The notes under the pieces are model-generated. The model was given only the letters and a program-made list of their open reading frames with translations, had not been told where the DNA came from and did not search any database. Source: Paenibacillus humicola (GTDB lineage: Bacteria > Bacillota > Bacilli > Paenibacillales > Paenibacillaceae). Taken from it: 64,000 bases of DNA. The DNA lies in contig NZ_JAQGPL010000001.1 in assembly GCF_028826105.1 (NCBI RefSeq), positions 4,800,501-4,864,500 on the forward strand, in the 5' to 3' direction. A program made the translations under genes and the position numbers. This document shows positions 33,583 through 42,804 of the stretch, in pieces (position 1 is the first letter of the stretch; the number at the start of each line of letters is the position of its first letter).

Positions 33583-33798
33583 CCGCATGAGGCCAATTAC
33601 ACAGCGAAAGGAAATTCGTTAGCCGGCATCCCTGCATGAGTCTCGGCTATAAACAGGGAACTTACAGGGTGTAGCTAAAGATACGCTTAAGTTTACGAAA
33701 TCGGCAAATCTCGACAGGATCAAGGTTACTTCGACATACGGAATATGCTATATTAAGCACCGCAAGGAAAACATTACATTTTATAGGAGGCGTTTGAT
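33583..33798. other. promoter region of the small secreted protein
   Basis: 216 nt without a gene. TATATT at about 33749-33754 is a reasonable -10 for the gene at 33799, with an AT-rich upstream part. A hairpin-like AGCCG...CGGCT lies at 33620-33647. Confidence 0.4.
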
Positions 33799-34326
33799 GT
33801 GAAAGCTTTACCGAATCTGAAGGTGAAGAAAGCCGCCGTAATGTTTACCGCCGCCGTATTTGCGCTGGCGATTCCGTTCTCGTCGGCATTTGCCAAAGGA
33901 ACGGACGGAAGCAGCGACAGGAAGGCGAGCCCGCCCAATGGGGGAGCGGTGTCGGCCGGCAGCGTTACGATTACGCACGCCAATCAAATCACGCCGTTTG
34001 GCGCCGGGGAATGGGATTATTTAGGGACGCATAATTCGGATTCCAGCGAAAACCCTTCGAATTATGTCTATTCCGGCGGAGGCAATTTTAAATACAAAAT
34101 CTCCTCCGGTCCGAGCGGCGGTGCCTGGTACGAATTGATGGAATACGATCCCGATAATGCGGACGATCCCGTTTATGCAGGCGGCTACAACTGGTTTTAT
34201 CTGTATCCCGGCGATACCATCACGTATTACAACATCGGTTCGTACGTCGACGGCTCCAACAAAAAAGCGGAGTTTTACGTGTATGAAACGTTTAGCGGTC
34301 ATGCGTCCATTCAATTTTGGGATTGA
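33799..34326 (+). CDS. small secreted protein of unknown function
   Basis: A 175-residue protein with a signal peptide (basic start, hydrophobic VMFTAAVFALAIPFSSAFA, cleavage before KGTDG). The mature part has a Gly/Ser linker and then a beta-rich domain full of aromatic residues (GEWDYLGTHNSDSS, NWFYLYPGDTITYYNIGSYVDGSN, FYVYETFSGHASIQFWD). No named family is recognised. A GTG start has GGAGG 8 nt upstream. It is followed by a strong terminator, so it is a single-gene unit. A surface or matrix role is only a guess. Confidence 0.8.
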   Translation: MKALPNLKVKKAAVMFTAAVFALAIPFSSAFAKGTDGSSDRKASPPNGGAVSAGSVTITHANQITPFGAGEWDYLGTHNSDSSENPSNYVYSGGGNFKYKISSGPSGGAWYELMEYDPDNADDPVYAGGYNWFYLYPGDTITYYNIGSYVDGSNKKAEFYVYETFSGHASIQFWD

Positions 34327-34359
34327 TTCGGCTTTGCCAGGCAAGTTAAAATAAAAACC

Positions 34360-34402
34360 AGCCGTCAGGAATTCGATCAAAGAACTCCTGACGGCTATTT
34401 TC
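34360..34402 (+). terminator. intrinsic terminator after the small secreted protein
   Basis: Perfect 11-bp stem AGCCGTCAGGA/TCCTGACGGCT with a 15-nt loop, followed by ATTTTCGATTTT. It lies 33 nt after the stop. Confidence 0.85.
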
Positions 34403-34531
34403 GATTTTCGATTCATCCCTCCGGAAAGGCGGAACTGGTTATTTTTTCTTCGGCGCTGTCGTTCTGATGGCTGTCGCACTACCCGTTTCAAGCTTTCTGC
34501 GTTAAAATCCATTTGTACAAGGAGGAACGTG

Positions 34532-35353
34532 ATGCTGCCGGACAATGTAAACGTCACCGTGGAAGCCTTATGCTCGGCTCTGACGAAACGGCTTGGGGAC
34601 CGTCTGCAAAACGTTTACCTGTATGGCTCGGTCGCGCTCGGCGATTATATCGAAGGCTCAAGCGATATCGACTTCCTCGCGGTCGTCGATCAGCCGCTGA
34701 GCGGCTCCGAAATCAAGGTCGTAGCGGCGGCGCACGATGAGGTCGAGCAGTCGCTTCCCGGCACGAATATGATGGGGGCCTACTTGCTCCGAAGCGAGCT
34801 GGGCCAATCGTTACACGACACTTCTTCGGTCGTGACCTATTTCGAGAAACGTCTCCGCACGGACGGAACGGGCGCCGATCTGAATCCCGTGACCTGGTGG
34901 GTGCTGAAGCATCACGGCATCCGGGTATACGGCCCGGAGGTCCTTTTAACCTATGAAATTGCAGAGGATACGATGACCGATTATGTCATCGGCAACATGA
35001 ACACATACTGGACAGACTGGATCGGCCGTTTGGAGCAGCATGCCCGTACATCCGGTCCGTCCGGGCCGCAGCTCAAGCCGGCCGAGCTGGATTTTGCCGT
35101 CGAATGGTGCGTGCTTGGCATGCTGAGACAGCTGTATACGATCCGGGAGCGCAAGGTGACCAGTAAAACGGAGGCGGGGCGCTACGGTCTGGAGCTGCTG
35201 CACGCAAGATGGCACGGGCTGATCCGGGAAGCGATCGCCATTAAGCGTCTGCAGCCGGAGCGAACATACGATTCGCAGCTCCATCGCCTGAACGAGCTGA
35301 TCGAATTGCTGCGCCTCATCCATGCGGACAGCAACCGTGCTTATAGCGGTTAA
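34532..35353 (+). CDS. AadA-like nucleotidyltransferase (aminoglycoside adenylyltransferase-type)
   Basis: A 273-residue protein. The nucleotidyltransferase motif YLYGSVALGDYIEGSSDIDFLAVV lies near residues 31-54, with GS and DxD binding metal and ATP. The C-terminal domain (WWVLKHHGIRVYGPEVLL, FAVEWCVLGMLRQLYTIRERKVTSKTEAGRYGLELL) matches the DUF4111/aminoglycoside-adenylyltransferase C-terminal domain of AadA and relatives, whose Glu and W residues bind streptomycin/spectinomycin. The chromosomal single-gene setting suggests an intrinsic gene. Whether it confers resistance is not known. ATG at 34532 is used; GGAGG lies 6 nt upstream and a GTG directly before it is an alternative. Confidence 0.88.
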   Translation: MLPDNVNVTVEALCSALTKRLGDRLQNVYLYGSVALGDYIEGSSDIDFLAVVDQPLSGSEIKVVAAAHDEVEQSLPGTNMMGAYLLRSELGQSLHDTSSVVTYFEKRLRTDGTGADLNPVTWWVLKHHGIRVYGPEVLLTYEIAEDTMTDYVIGNMNTYWTDWIGRLEQHARTSGPSGPQLKPAELDFAVEWCVLGMLRQLYTIRERKVTSKTEAGRYGLELLHARWHGLIREAIAIKRLQPERTYDSQLHRLNELIELLRLIHADSNRAYSG

Positions 35354-35363
35354 GGCGGCAAAA

Positions 35364-35930
35364 TCAGCCGCCGGCCACCGTGTTAAAAAAATCGTTATAC
35401 TGCCACAGATAATAATCGGCGCCGGGCGTATCGTTTTGAAACAAACAGGTTCGAATGCCAAGCGCCTTCCCGGGCAAAATGTCGATTTCGCGGTCGCCGA
35501 TGATGAGATCGAGCCTGTTCCGTTCATGAAGATACCGGTACGCGGCAGGGTCCGGTTTTCGGGGGAAGCCGTCGTCAGGCGTCACAATGTCGGCAAAATA
35601 CCGCGTCCATCCGTAATACTCGAGAATAGGCATGAGCTCCGCCCTCGGTTTGTGGGTCATGATCACATTCGCGTCCGCGGTCTGCAGCACCTGTTCAACT
35701 CCCGGAAAGGTCGAGAAATGCTCCGGCAGGAGCAGATCGCCCCTTCGCTTGGTCTCCAGCAGCTGTTCCGCGTTCAGACCCAACCGATCGATTGCGCTGG
35801 AAAACGAAATTTTCAGCTCGCGCAGCACCTCATCCGCCGTATACTTCCCGCCCAGCACATCCGTGAAAATCTTCGTATACGCCGGGTACGTATCAAACAA
35901 CGTGCCGTCGAAATCCCATAAAATGTTCAT
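35364..35930 (-). CDS. HAD-IA-family hydrolase (phosphatase)
   Basis: A 188-residue HAD phosphatase. Motif I is LWDFDGTLFDTYPAY at residues 4-18 with nucleophile Asp6 and acid/base Asp8. Motif II is VIMTHKP, motif III uses the Lys in RKPDPAAYRYL, and motif IV is LIIGDREIDILPGKALGIRT. The small helical cap (YTADEVLRELKISFSSAIDRLGLN) fits the phosphoglycolate-phosphatase/PGMB-like group. The substrate is unknown. ATG at 35930 has GGAGCGG upstream. It is convergent with the AadA-like gene, only 10 nt apart, so the two may share 3' ends. Confidence 0.92.
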   Translation of the reverse strand: MNILWDFDGTLFDTYPAYTKIFTDVLGGKYTADEVLRELKISFSSAIDRLGLNAEQLLETKRRGDLLLPEHFSTFPGVEQVLQTADANVIMTHKPRAELMPILEYYGWTRYFADIVTPDDGFPRKPDPAAYRYLHERNRLDLIIGDREIDILPGKALGIRTCLFQNDTPGADYYLWQYNDFFNTVAGG

Positions 35931-36100
35931 GCTTCCGCTCCTTAAAGATCGATGAGCTTCCCGTCCCGATCGTAATATCGATAGTCGTCGAACCGGTAAT
36001 CGCTGCGCGAAATCATCCCGTCCCTCCCAATCGGCCGGATACCTCATCTCCGGTATCGGTTATAATGACATTATCCGGTATAAAAGGGGTTTCGTTCAAG

Positions 36101-36865
36101 ATGCGATCCGATCCATCAACCGCCTATTTACGATCCGTTCAACTGCTGAGGGACGAAGTGCCCGGGTTCGACCGGTATCCGTTCAACCTGCCGCCGATTC
36201 GCGAGCTGGATAAGCTGCCCCTTCATCCGAAGGTAACCTATATCGTGGGGGAAAACGGCATGGGCAAATCCACGCTTCTGGAAGCGATTGCGATTGCCTG
36301 GGGATTTAATGCGGAAGGCGGCAGCCTGAATTTTTCGTTCTCAACATACGCTTCCCATTCGGAGCTTCACCGCTATCTGCGCCTGGCCCGGGGAGCGTAT
36401 AAGCCGAGGGACGGCTTTTTCTTCCGCGCCGAAAGCTATTACAACCTGGCCAGCAATATCGAGGAGCTGGACCGCGAACCGTTAAGCGGCCCCAAAATCA
36501 TCGACAGCTTCGGAGGCAAGTCCCTGCACGAGCAATCGCACGGGGAATCGTTCTTCACCGCGTTCATGAACCGCCTGAGAGGGAACGGGCTGTACGTGAT
36601 GGACGAGCCGGAGGCGGCCCTCTCTCCTTTTCGTCAGCTGTCCATGCTGTCGAGGCTGCATGACCTTGTCCGAAACCGCTCGCAGTTTATCATCTCCACC
36701 CATTCTCCGATTTTGATGGCTTACCCGGACTCTGTCATCTTTCAGCTCGGCGCGGACGGACTGGAGAAAGTGACGCTTGAGGAAACGGAGCATTTCAGCC
36801 TGACGCGCGAGTTTCTGAACAACCGGCAGCGGATGCTGCGGGAGCTGTTTCGGGACGAGGACTAG
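36101..36865 (+). CDS. AAA-family ATPase (COG3910-like, ABC-type fold)
   Basis: A 254-residue stand-alone P-loop ATPase. Walker A is VGENGMGKSTLLEAIAIAWGF near residue 50. The ABC-type signature is SHGESFFTAFMNRLRG, Walker B is GLYVMDEPEAALSP, and the H-loop is IISTHSPILMAYP. Order and spacing match COG3910-type predicted ATPases, which are related to SMC/RecF/OLD ATPases but lack the coiled-coil arm. No nuclease partner is adjacent. ATG at 36101 is chosen since GGGG lies about 11 nt upstream. The gene is divergent from the HAD hydrolase. Cellular role unknown; DNA transactions are possible by homology of fold only. Confidence 0.88.
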   Translation: MRSDPSTAYLRSVQLLRDEVPGFDRYPFNLPPIRELDKLPLHPKVTYIVGENGMGKSTLLEAIAIAWGFNAEGGSLNFSFSTYASHSELHRYLRLARGAYKPRDGFFFRAESYYNLASNIEELDREPLSGPKIIDSFGGKSLHEQSHGESFFTAFMNRLRGNGLYVMDEPEAALSPFRQLSMLSRLHDLVRNRSQFIISTHSPILMAYPDSVIFQLGADGLEKVTLEETEHFSLTREFLNNRQRMLRELFRDED

Positions 36866-36892
36866 CTCGTGAGCTATTACCGGTAAACAGGT

Positions 36893-37744
36893 TTACTCGC
36901 CCCAAACGCCAATCGTGATGATCCCCCCGGTAATCAATAAAGAAGTGAGGATTCGCCTCCTGCCTTGTTTTTCGCGAAGAATAAAAATCCCCATCACCGT
37001 CCCGAAGACGGTGCCGATTTCCCGCATCGGCGCAAGCTGCGCGACCGGCGCAAGCGACAAGGCGAACAGGAAAAGCAGATACCCTCCCGGAGCAAGTACT
37101 CCGCCAAGCAGGATGACGCTCCAGTTCAGTTGCAGCTCACGCCGCATTTCGCCCGACTTGAGAGCCACCAAGGAAAGTGCCAATAAATTGCTCACGTTCA
37201 TCGCTTCGTTCAAAGGGACCGCCGGCAAATACTGAAGCGCGATTTTGTCCGTCACGATGTAGCCGGCGATGCAAACGCCCACCGCCAACGCCAATAGTGG
37301 CGCTGCGAATGACGTTGACGTCCGGCGCTTGAACTTGATATCGCTCAGCAGAGCAATACCCAGCACAATCGTGACGACGCCCAGCCAGCCGGCAATCATC
37401 AGCCTTTCCTGAAGCAGCGTTACCCCGAGAAGCGGTACCAGCAGCGGGCTCGTGCCCCTCATAATCGGATAAACCTGCGATAAATCCCCTATGGAGTACA
37501 CGGAAGCCAGCAAAAAGATATACAACCCATGCAGAAACATGGACGCGAGCACGACCATAAGCCCTGTTTCGGTTAAGGAACCGCCGTCCCATTCCGCAAT
37601 CGCCCACGGCAGAAAGAGCAGAACGGCAGCGAGCTGGCAGTACCAGAGAAAAACATGTTTGTTCCGGCTTCGCTTCGTAAATAGGTTCCAGACCGAATGA
37701 AAAAATCCCGAACCGAGCACCAACAGAATGGCAAAGCTGTACAT
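36893..37744 (-). CDS. DMT/EamA-family transporter
   Basis: A 283-residue membrane protein with about ten hydrophobic segments in two EamA halves. The first half is MYSFAILLVLGSGFFHSVWN, then LYIFLLASVYSIGDLSQVYPIMRGTSPLLVPLLGV. The second half contains LFLFALSLAPVAQLAPMREIGTVFGTVMGIFILREKQG. The YPIMRGTSPLLV and APMREIGTVFG repeats are the paired family motifs. It should export or import a small metabolite. ATG at 37744 has AGGTGCGGG just upstream; the longer frame is out of the membrane pattern. Convergent with the AAA ATPase gene across only 27 nt. Confidence 0.9.
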   Translation of the reverse strand: MYSFAILLVLGSGFFHSVWNLFTKRSRNKHVFLWYCQLAAVLLFLPWAIAEWDGGSLTETGLMVVLASMFLHGLYIFLLASVYSIGDLSQVYPIMRGTSPLLVPLLGVTLLQERLMIAGWLGVVTIVLGIALLSDIKFKRRTSTSFAAPLLALAVGVCIAGYIVTDKIALQYLPAVPLNEAMNVSNLLALSLVALKSGEMRRELQLNWSVILLGGVLAPGGYLLFLFALSLAPVAQLAPMREIGTVFGTVMGIFILREKQGRRRILTSLLITGGIITIGVWGE

Positions 37745-37832
37745 CCCGCACCTGCTTTTATCCCGGTCAAAATCGATGACCTCATTGTAGCACCCCCTTG
37801 TCGATCCTGAAATGCCCTTCTTTCCAGAACAT

Positions 37833-37898
37833 GAAAAAAACCTTTTTGATTCTGTTTCAGGCGGGAGCGCGCCTTTCCGAAACCGAAACAAAAAGGTT
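37833..37898 (-). terminator. intrinsic terminator of the secreted glycoside hydrolase gene
   Basis: Minus-strand AACCTTTTTGtttcggTTTC...GAAAcagaatCAAAAAGGTT is an imperfect stem of more than 20 bp followed by TTTTTT. It lies about 110 nt downstream of the hydrolase stop at 38006. Confidence 0.8.
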
Positions 37899-38005
37899 CA
37901 TTTGAATGAAGATGAAGCCGCTTGCAAGGCGAAACGATTCGCTGTCCGTCCAGTTCTTAATCCGCCGCCGGATCGGACAACCGAACGGTATTCTATTCCC
38001 GGGGA

Positions 38006-40099
38006 TCAGTTTTGGCCGGGCACCCCGGATGCATGAATATTTTCCAGCCCGGCATTGACGTCCTTCATGATATTGACCATCTCCGTATAGGGCTGATCCT
38101 GTTGGTTCAGCAGGCCGGTATTGAAGTTTTCGCCGTCTCTGCGCCCTGTCACCGCCTCGTCGTAATACGTAAACCAGCCCGAGCCGACAAACAACGGATT
38201 CGCGGCTTCGCTTTCAACGACCGACTTGAAGGCCGTCCCTCTGTCCGCCGTGCTTGCCGCCGAGGCAGCCGCATTCACGGGGGCCAAACCGCGGCCGGAC
38301 GTGCCGAAGGAAAACTCCAGATTAAGCAGAGGCTTTCCGAATGCTTCGTATTTGGAAATCCAGCTCGCATCCTTCGTATAGCTATCGACGGAAAAGGCAT
38401 CGACGATCTCCATCGCCCCCTCGTCCCAGTCCAGGCTGGTCCGCCACGTGGGAACGATGGACGAACCGAGGAACAGATGGCGGGTATCGTATTTTTTGAT
38501 GATATCCTTGATCGTAGAGTAGTAAGTTTTGGAAGCCAGCTTGATATAATCCGATACATCGGCGGCGGGAACCTTGGCAATATCGATCGGGATGTCCTTC
38601 AAGTCGGCGAACGATCCGGCGCTCGTACCCAACAGCAGATTGACGGCGTCAAGGTTATTGTCGTGCCTTGGCGCAAGAAAATCCACGAATGCGCTTTTCG
38701 CCGGAGAATCCGCACGATACGTCAGGATTTCTTTTACGATATCGGTGGTCCAGCCGGCTTCATTATCGTAGGTATAGCCGATTAACCACCGGTCGTCCTT
38801 CGCGCTTTGGAGCTGAGTGCGGATCGAGGATTCGATAATGGACTCGTTCTGCGGGTCAAAAACGTCATAGGTCCATTGAATTCTTCTTAAGTTTGAAGGG
38901 TCCTGCAGGACGAAAATATAGGGGAACGACAGATGATTGGGCCTGGACCATTTGCTGAAGGCGTTAAAGCCCCATTGGGTCAGACGCTTTTTGGTGATGT
39001 CCTCCCATTTCGATTCGTAGTTGCTTCCGTATTTTTTCATCACATTGGCGGTGACGAAGCTCACTCTTTCGCCATTGATATCGTTGGAATAAGCGGCGGC
39101 GTACTTATTCGGATCGGGAAGCTCCTCAAATACCCGTCTCGGGGTACCGTCCGTTTTATGGTACGGCGTGCCGTATCCCCATTCCCATATGCTTGCGGCG
39201 TCGACTCCTTTCAGAAAAAATTTGTATCCGTCCGGGGTGATGAACCACCATTTGCCGTCGATTTGCTGAAGTCGGAAAAAACCGGTGCTGTCATACAGCC
39301 CCCCGCTTTTGATCCCGCCGTATTGATCGTATTTCTGACGGTTCAGCTTCACTTTCGCCAGCGCAGCGGCTTCATTCGCATATTCCTGCCGCAGCTGGTC
39401 GTCGGACGTCACCTTTCCCGTCCAGTTCTCATAGATCCACTGGCCGTATTTATCCGCCATCAGGGCATCTTTCTTCAGCTCGGCCTTCATCTCTTCCGCG
39501 GTCAGCGCCGGCCCCGGATTTTGCCCTTCTTCGCCCGTGCCCCGATAAATTTCGATTTCCGTCAAGGGGATATGCTGATAAGGCTGAGTGCGCTTCATAT
39601 CCAAGACGATAAACCTGGCCGACTTGTCCGACATCGGTACGGTCAGCGAATAGTTCAGGTCGGTTCCCGTTCTGGCTTGTTTGGCGGCAATGTAATAATA
39701 ATCCGGGGTCGCCTCCGAACGATACTTGACGGTCAGCTCTTTAAAGCCCCAATATTGGTTGGGAGAGTTCATGACGACGCGAATCCGGTCCAGCGGATAA
39801 TCCTTGAGCAGATCGATGACCACTTGGACCGTCCCCGGGGAGGATGGGCCTCCCATCCAACCGGCGTACGTTGACGTTAATCCGTCAAAAAGCACGCCAT
39901 CAGCCGAGGATACCAGCCCGGCCATGCCCTTGTCGGGCAAGCTGCCGCCATCCGGCGGCGTGCTGTAGAGATAATTCCCCGTTTTGAGCAGGGTGTCTTC
40001 CCCGCTGGCCCCTCCCGGGGGAATAAGCGCCGACAGCATCGTGAAGGCCAAAAAAAGCGTCAAAAGACGACTTCGTGACAATTTAAACCGTCTCACCAT
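38006..40099 (-). CDS. secreted agarase-like (clan GH-A) glycoside hydrolase
   Basis: A 697-residue exported enzyme. The signal peptide is at residues 1-32 (RLLTLFLAFTMLSALIPPGGASG). Residues about 60-190 are a discoidin-like carbohydrate-binding domain. Residues about 270-690 form a TIM barrel resembling GH50 and related agarases: SGGLYDSTGFFRLQQIDGKW, ITPDGYKFFLKGVDA, GFNAFSKW and IGYTYDNEAGW (proposed acid/base Glu447). PLLNLEFSFG holds the proposed nucleophile Glu595. AGGAGG precedes the ATG. A cre-like site lies about 30 nt upstream. It is near, but not clearly in operon with, the sulfatase-ABC operon, so it may process the same polysaccharide outside the cell. GH50 assignment is by motif impression. 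Confidence 0.85.
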   Translation of the reverse strand: MVRRFKLSRSRLLTLFLAFTMLSALIPPGGASGEDTLLKTGNYLYSTPPDGGSLPDKGMAGLVSSADGVLFDGLTSTYAGWMGGPSSPGTVQVVIDLLKDYPLDRIRVVMNSPNQYWGFKELTVKYRSEATPDYYYIAAKQARTGTDLNYSLTVPMSDKSARFIVLDMKRTQPYQHIPLTEIEIYRGTGEEGQNPGPALTAEEMKAELKKDALMADKYGQWIYENWTGKVTSDDQLRQEYANEAAALAKVKLNRQKYDQYGGIKSGGLYDSTGFFRLQQIDGKWWFITPDGYKFFLKGVDAASIWEWGYGTPYHKTDGTPRRVFEELPDPNKYAAAYSNDINGERVSFVTANVMKKYGSNYESKWEDITKKRLTQWGFNAFSKWSRPNHLSFPYIFVLQDPSNLRRIQWTYDVFDPQNESIIESSIRTQLQSAKDDRWLIGYTYDNEAGWTTDIVKEILTYRADSPAKSAFVDFLAPRHDNNLDAVNLLLGTSAGSFADLKDIPIDIAKVPAADVSDYIKLASKTYYSTIKDIIKKYDTRHLFLGSSIVPTWRTSLDWDEGAMEIVDAFSVDSYTKDASWISKYEAFGKPLLNLEFSFGTSGRGLAPVNAAASAASTADRGTAFKSVVESEAANPLFVGSGWFTYYDEAVTGRRDGENFNTGLLNQQDQPYTEMVNIMKDVNAGLENIHASGVPGQN

Positions 40100-40128
40100 T
40101 ATAAACCTCCTTTTACCTCTTGTACCAA

Positions 40129-40142
40129 TGGATGCGCTTACA
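40129..40142. promoter_or_regulatory. cre-like site upstream of the glycoside hydrolase gene
   Basis: TGGATGCGCTTACA resembles the CcpA cre consensus with conserved TG...GCGCTT.CA, two mismatches from the ideal palindrome. It sits 30 nt upstream of the start. Confidence 0.5.
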
Positions 40143-40240
40143 TTTTTTCGTGCAGGTTTACGCGAACCATCGGCATACTTCTATATATGCTTTTGCGATG
40201 CGGATGATTCGTCTTTTCTCTGAATAAGTCGTGAACAACT

Positions 40241-40271
40241 CAAAAAAAAGCGGCTGAATCGATCAGCCGCT
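40241..40271 (-). terminator. intrinsic terminator at the end of the sulfatase-ABC unit
   Basis: Minus-strand AGCGGCTGA-tcgat-TCAGCCGCT is followed by TTTTTTTT. It ends transcription of the gene at 40329-40829 and probably of the whole minus-strand block upstream of it. Confidence 0.88.
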
Positions 40272-40328
40272 TCGTAAATCGTATTCATTTATGTGTGCAG
40301 AAAGCAACTCGGGATCCATATCAGCAGC

Positions 40329-40829
40329 TCAGGAATCTCGCTTCATCTTATAAAATGCCCGGTAGAGCTGCAGCAGCTCGGCCTCTTTTTCTAGGATGAG
40401 CAGAGACAGCTCCTCAATGCTTGGCTCTGCATTTTGGCTGCCGCTTGTTTCTTCGCTGCCGGACAAACGGTTTTCCGTATCCGGAGGTATCGTAGGCATT
40501 TCCGGTCCGGTTACAGGCTCGGTCTCCTTTTTCGTGTCAAAGCGGAACCCGAACGTGAGCGATACCCATTCATCCGCACTGTGCCGCCCGAGCTCCCGAA
40601 AAATATGCATATACTTTTCAAATATGGCGTTTACGGTTTGCCTGCGTTCCCAGCCCAAAATTCCCACCGTATCCTTGGCGTGAAAAAAAGCCTGCATGAG
40701 CTGAAACTCGTTGACCTTCCCGCGCGTGCGCTCAATCTGATCCATCTCGTGAATGAATACGGAAAAAATGTTAAAAAACAACTCCGCTTCTTTCATCATT
40801 TCGTCTTCCGAAACGATAGGCTGTTCCAT
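40329..40829 (-). CDS. uncharacterised mostly helical protein
   Basis: A 166-residue soluble protein. The N-terminal 90 residues are helical (EDEMMKEAELFFNIFSVFIHEM, QLMQAFFHAKDTVGILGWERRQTVNAIFEKYMHIFRELGR). A Pro/Thr/Ser/Glu-rich linker (TGPEMPTIPPDTENRLSGSEETSG) follows, then a C-terminal coiled coil (SIEELSLLILEKEAELLQLYRAFYKMKRDS). No family recognised. ATG at 40829 has GGGAGGGAGG upstream. It follows the metallophosphoesterase by 146 nt and is followed by a strong terminator. A structural or adaptor role is possible but unsupported. Confidence 0.75.
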   Translation of the reverse strand: MEQPIVSEDEMMKEAELFFNIFSVFIHEMDQIERTRGKVNEFQLMQAFFHAKDTVGILGWERRQTVNAIFEKYMHIFRELGRHSADEWVSLTFGFRFDTKKETEPVTGPEMPTIPPDTENRLSGSEETSGSQNAEPSIEELSLLILEKEAELLQLYRAFYKMKRDS

Positions 40830-40975
40830 GCGTATTCCTCCCTCCCCGTGCCCATCCATAGTTTTCGCAGCATCCGGACGATTTGAGGTCATGTTCACAT
40901 GCCGTTTGTTCGCTTATGGGGCGGGAGCCGGGAAAATACCGCGGATGGAGAAACGGGTTCACGCAGCCGGTCGAA

Positions 40976-42751
40976 TCATAAGCTCCATAACTGCAGCTGC
41001 GGCCGGCTGCGTTCGTTAGCCGGACTTAGGCCGATATAAAAGGATTCGCAAATTTCCTCGCCGCCGTTCGGATAAGACCGGCTGAGGGCCGTAACAAAAC
41101 CTCCGCCCGTTTCCAGCCTGACGACGGTTTGTTCACTAACAACCGAGACAAAAGCTTCCCCCGCTGCCGCTGCAAGGACGCGGTGTCCGCCCAGGCAAAC
41201 GACCTGAACCTCCTTCGCTTCCGTTACCGGAACCGGCAGCGTCACGGTGAATGTATGATGGCCGTCCTCCGATGAAAGCAGCAGCCTGCCGTTTTCCGGG
41301 TGAAGAGCAGCAGAATAACCTTTCCACGTATCCCATGCAAGCGCGTTTCGAACGGGTTCGAACCCTCCGCGCTCATCGTAACGATAGACCGTTCCGGATT
41401 CGGACAAGGTCCACAGCGACGATCCGTCCGCGATCAATGACCGGCTCGGCTCCGGGAGCGGGGCGTACGGTTCGGCGGCGAGGGCCGCCCGGTCCGGTGA
41501 GCCGCTCATACTCAGGAGCTCCAGCCCAGCTGCCGCCCAGATCCCGCCGTCCGGTCGGGCGGCGATGGCGGTCGCGCCGTTTTTCAGCCGCTCCTTCACG
41601 AGCGGCCAAGGCCCGTTCGCGTCCCGCACAAACCTCCACGGGCTCCGCCGGTCGCTCAGGCCGACCTCGCTGCCCCAGGCCATCCAGACGCAATCCCCGG
41701 AAACGGCGGCGCCCGTTAAAGCGGGGCCGATGTGGAGGGTGCCGAACACCGCTTCTACCCGCGGTTCGACCTCCCAAGTAAACCCGTCCTGCGTCGAAAC
41801 GAGGCAGCGGTCGGGAGACAAAGGGACAAGCCCGCCCCTCGCGGCCGGGGATTCCCCGACGGAAACGGCGTGAACGCATTTGGGGGACAGCACGGTCGGG
41901 TTCACCAAGCGCTTCAAGGGACCTCCAAACGTCCATCCTCCCTCTTCCGTGACCGAGCGTTCGCTATGGTCGAGCGTCAGCACCTTTACCGAGTTTTCCT
42001 CGAGCTCCAATATGCGGGACTGCCGGTTCCCGTCCCTCGTGAAAGAGGCGCCGTGTACGCCCGTTATAAAAAAATGAGTGCCGAAGCGGTACGTATGCGA
42101 GTCCGGATGAACGTGGCTCAGGTGATAGTGGGCCGAAAACCACATGACAATTTCCGGCGTATGTTTAAACAAGCGGTACCACCGGTACGGATCGTGATTT
42201 TCGTCCAGGTACGCATTGGTCGAACGCACATGAACCCGCGGCACCGTCCGCAGTCCCGCCCCGACCGGCGGAGCGTGCGTAAAGAAAATAACGGGAATAT
42301 TCGGCCGCTCCTTCAGCTTGCTCTTCAGCCAGTCGAATTGCTCGTCCGTCGCGAACACTTCCTGGACGTCGTAGCAGGAATTCTCGTCCTGCGGTTCCGT
42401 GGATGCGAAAAAGAACCGGAAACGATCGAATTCCATGACCCCGTAAGGTTTATCCAGGCCGAACATCCGGACAAACCGTTCCTGCATCGTCCCTTTCCGC
42501 TGCTCCCCTGCGCCGGATTCACGCTCCAAATCGTGATTGCCGAGAATCGGTCGAAGCGGCACTCCCGGCATCCGCAGGAAGCGCTGCGCTTCCTCAAGCC
42601 CTTCAACGGTTCCGATCTTCATCCGGCTTCCGAAATCCCCCAGCGGAATGACGAGATCAGCCCGGCAGCGCCGGATATCTTCCATGGCGGCCTGCGTCGC
42701 CTCATATTGTTCGGGGTTTAAATGAAAATCACCCAGGATTACGATTCTCAT
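40976..42751 (-). CDS. metallophosphoesterase with C-terminal propeller-like domain
   Basis: A 591-residue protein. The calcineurin-like metal motifs are DFH in ILGDFHLNP (residues 6-11), DFG in PLGDFGSRM, GNHD in PILGNHDLE and paired His in IFFTHAPP, DENHDPYR and WFSAHYHLSH. It fits a binuclear phosphoesterase in the 1-270 region. Residues about 290-590 have seven-or-so short WD/Kelch-like strands (GGIWAAAGLELLS, SSLWTLSESGTVYRYDERG). It lacks a signal peptide, so it acts in the cytoplasm. It is downstream of the sulfatase in the same strand, 53 nt away, presumably in the same operon. Substrate unknown, perhaps a phosphorylated sugar. Confidence 0.88.
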   Translation of the reverse strand: MRIVILGDFHLNPEQYEATQAAMEDIRRCRADLVIPLGDFGSRMKIGTVEGLEEAQRFLRMPGVPLRPILGNHDLERESGAGEQRKGTMQERFVRMFGLDKPYGVMEFDRFRFFFASTEPQDENSCYDVQEVFATDEQFDWLKSKLKERPNIPVIFFTHAPPVGAGLRTVPRVHVRSTNAYLDENHDPYRWYRLFKHTPEIVMWFSAHYHLSHVHPDSHTYRFGTHFFITGVHGASFTRDGNRQSRILELEENSVKVLTLDHSERSVTEEGGWTFGGPLKRLVNPTVLSPKCVHAVSVGESPAARGGLVPLSPDRCLVSTQDGFTWEVEPRVEAVFGTLHIGPALTGAAVSGDCVWMAWGSEVGLSDRRSPWRFVRDANGPWPLVKERLKNGATAIAARPDGGIWAAAGLELLSMSGSPDRAALAAEPYAPLPEPSRSLIADGSSLWTLSESGTVYRYDERGGFEPVRNALAWDTWKGYSAALHPENGRLLLSSEDGHHTFTVTLPVPVTEAKEVQVVCLGGHRVLAAAAGEAFVSVVSEQTVVRLETGGGFVTALSRSYPNGGEEICESFYIGLSPANERSRPQLQLWSL

Positions 42752-42804
42752 TGCCGGTCACTTCCTTCGCTATGCGTTTGCCGCCCTATGCCGCCTTCCG
42801 CTTC

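Noticed and set aside
36101..36865. Anti-phage ATPase/nuclease system
   Set aside because: The ATPase stands alone with a HAD hydrolase and a DMT transporter as neighbours; no nuclease or reverse-transcriptase partner is present.
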